A DNA stretch of 7,029 nt from an uncultured Lachnospiraceae bacterium (GTDB lineage: Bacteria; Bacillota; Clostridia; Lachnospirales; Lachnospiraceae), in the NCBI GenBank assembly GCA_900313265.1, contig OMRN01000365.1, positions 1-7,029 of the forward strand, read 5' to 3'. The translations under genes were made by a program, and so were the position numbers. The notes below the pieces were generated by a model. That model was given only the letters and a program-made list of their open reading frames with translations, had not been told where the DNA came from and searched no databases. This document shows, in pieces, positions 5,790 to 7,029 of the stretch. The stretch's first letter is position 1. Each line of letters opens with the position of its first letter.

Positions 5790-7029
5790 TTATGCCTTCT
5801 GCAAGTCCTCTTTCTCTTTTTCAAGATTTTCCTTCGCAACCGCAAGCATCAGTTTGATACGGTTTTCCTGGTTCACTTTTGTCGCACCGGGATCATATTC
5901 CACCACTACGGTATTCACTTTCGGATTCATCTGGCGAACCTTTCCGATCATGCCCTTTACGGCGACATGACAGGGAAGGCATCCGAACGGCTGAACGCAG
6001 ATGACATTTTCATATCCGTGATCGGCGAACTCCAAAACTTCCGCCGCTAAGTACCAGCCTTCTCCCATGCTGTTTGCGGTATCCACGATACCCTCCGCAC
6101 GCTTCATTAAATCCTTGACACGTTCGGGAGCGGTAAATTCCGGAAACTCCTCGATTGCCGAAATCAGGGTATCTTCCACACCGAAATACCATTTCATGAC
6201 GATTTCCATGATTAATCTCTTCCATGGTTTTCCTCCGAATTTACGAAGTTCTTCGAGTGCACCGTTTGTTTTGTATACACCGAATCCAAGCATGCTCGGC
6301 ATATAGGATTCGCAGTCCTGGGATGCTAAGAATTCCTCTAAATGATTGTTTCCGGGAATGGAATATTTTAAAAACAGTTCCCCGACAATCGCAACCTTTA
6401 CCTTCGGTGTTTTTGTGACGGGAATCTTGCGTAAATCCTCTCCCATCATACGAAGGTTCTTGCGGATGGCTTTCTTTTTATAGCCTTTTCCGTGATTGAA
6501 TTCATCAATGAGATAATTGATCCATTTATCGATTACCGCATCGGTTTCGCCTTTATTGTTCTCATACGGACGGATCTGATTGCCGAGAATCATTAAAAAA
6601 TCGCCGTATATCATTCCCGCAACCGCCATAAACAGTGTGGAAATACGCATCAGTACGCCGCTGTTATACTCCATAAACCAGGTGTTCGCTGAAATAAACG
6701 GTACATTCGGATACCCGGCTTTTTCAAACGCCTTACGCATCAGGTTGATGTAGTTTGAATCCCTGCAGCCTCCTCCGGACTGGGTAATCATCATGGCAAC
6801 CTTATTCGGATCGTATTTTCCGCTTTCCATTGCGGTTAACATCTGTCCGGTAATTAAAAGGCAGGGATAGCAGATATCGTTATGAACATACTGCAGACCC
6901 TTTTTTAATACTTCGGGTCCTTCATACCCCATCAAGTCCGTGTTATATCCGTCTCTTGCAAGAATCGGTTTGATTAATCGAAAATGCAAAGGTGCCATCT
7001 CCGGTATCAGGATGGTATACTTTTCCCTT
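5790..7029 (-). CDS. 2-hydroxyacyl-CoA dehydratase/activase-related protein, C-terminal part (cut by the right edge)
   Basis: The frame is open from the right edge to a TAA at 5790-5792, giving about 413 residues. A Met codon at 6998 exists but is probably internal, because the frame continues upstream as REKYTILIPE, which matches this family. Numbered from that Met, the recognisable parts are NDICYPCLL (C43, C46), SGGGCRDSNY (C78), VGELFLKYSIPGNNHLEEF (205-223), GEGWYLAAEV (312-321) and VQPFGCLPCHVAVKGM (C340, C343), then VEYDPGATKVNQENR and a charged end. This is the pattern of the C-terminal part of the large Firmicute proteins that join BcrAD/BadFG-type activase ATPase domains to DUF2229 and a HGD-D-like part, often near 1400 residues. 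Homologous dehydratases use iron-sulfur clusters and ATP-driven electron transfer to dehydrate (R)-2-hydroxyacyl-CoA. The true substrate of the large form is not established. The protein is expected in the cytoplasm, since no signal or membrane segment is visible. It stands 23 bases before the phosphodiesterase gene. A separate smaller dehydratase subunit is possible, because the activase part would lie outside the window. Confidence 0.85.
   Translation of the reverse strand, partial: REKYTILIPEMAPLHFRLIKPILARDGYNTDLMGYEGPEVLKKGLQYVHNDICYPCLLITGQMLTAMESGKYDPNKVAMMITQSGGGCRDSNYINLMRKAFEKAGYPNVPFISANTWFMEYNSGVLMRISTLFMAVAGMIYGDFLMILGNQIRPYENNKGETDAVIDKWINYLIDEFNHGKGYKKKAIRKNLRMMGEDLRKIPVTKTPKVKVAIVGELFLKYSIPGNNHLEEFLASQDCESYMPSMLGFGVYKTNGALEELRKFGGKPWKRLIMEIVMKWYFGVEDTLISAIEEFPEFTAPERVKDLMKRAEGIVDTANSMGEGWYLAAEVLEFADHGYENVICVQPFGCLPCHVAVKGMIGKVRQMNPKVNTVVVEYDPGATKVNQENRIKLMLAVAKENLEKEKEDLQKA

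Noticed and set aside
5790..6998. A complete 402-residue dehydratase subunit starting at the Met codon at 6998
   Set aside because: The frame continues upstream to the window edge with family-like sequence (TILIPE before the Met), so this Met is most likely internal and the gene is cut.

Overview
The window most likely comes from an anaerobic Gram-positive Firmicute, and Lachnospiraceae (the Butyrivibrio/Roseburia/Lachnospira neighbourhood) is the best guess. The reasons are S-layer-homology (SLH) domains with that group's wording (for example FADVKESGW, FSDVPENAWYAKAV, MLYKYA), bacterial Ig-like group 2 domains, a 2-hydroxyacyl-CoA dehydratase/activase-type protein typical of strict anaerobes, and strong GGAGG ribosome binding sites. 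This placement rests on protein style, not on a database match.

All four genes lie on the minus strand, so the window reads from right to left. First comes the 3' part of a large cytoplasmic dehydratase/activase-related protein (5790 to the right edge). After 23 bases follows a membrane-anchored glycerophosphodiester phosphodiesterase-like enzyme with an extracellular catalytic domain (4234-5766). After 13 bases follows a 1172-residue secreted protein (702-4220) made of a signal peptide, a propeller-like region, three BIg2 domains, three SLH domains, two PASTA domains and an acidic heptad-repeat tail. The short gaps suggest that these three genes share a transcript. A 15-bp hairpin with a GUAA loop (649-682) follows the third stop codon and probably ends or protects that transcript.

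After a 143-base intergenic region with its own GGAGG site, a second SLH protein begins at 558 and runs off the left edge. Its C-terminal effector part is not visible.

Functionally the window is mainly a cell-envelope locus. Two SLH proteins are predicted to sit on the cell wall, and one of them also carries peptidoglycan-type PASTA domains. The neighbouring phosphodiesterase could act outside the membrane on glycerophosphodiester-containing lipid or polymer. The dehydratase-type gene is metabolic and its link to the others is unclear. The most unusual item is the combination of propeller, BIg2, SLH and PASTA modules in one chain. No RNA gene, CRISPR array, insertion sequence or phage gene was seen, and no stretch above 300 bases lacks a gene.
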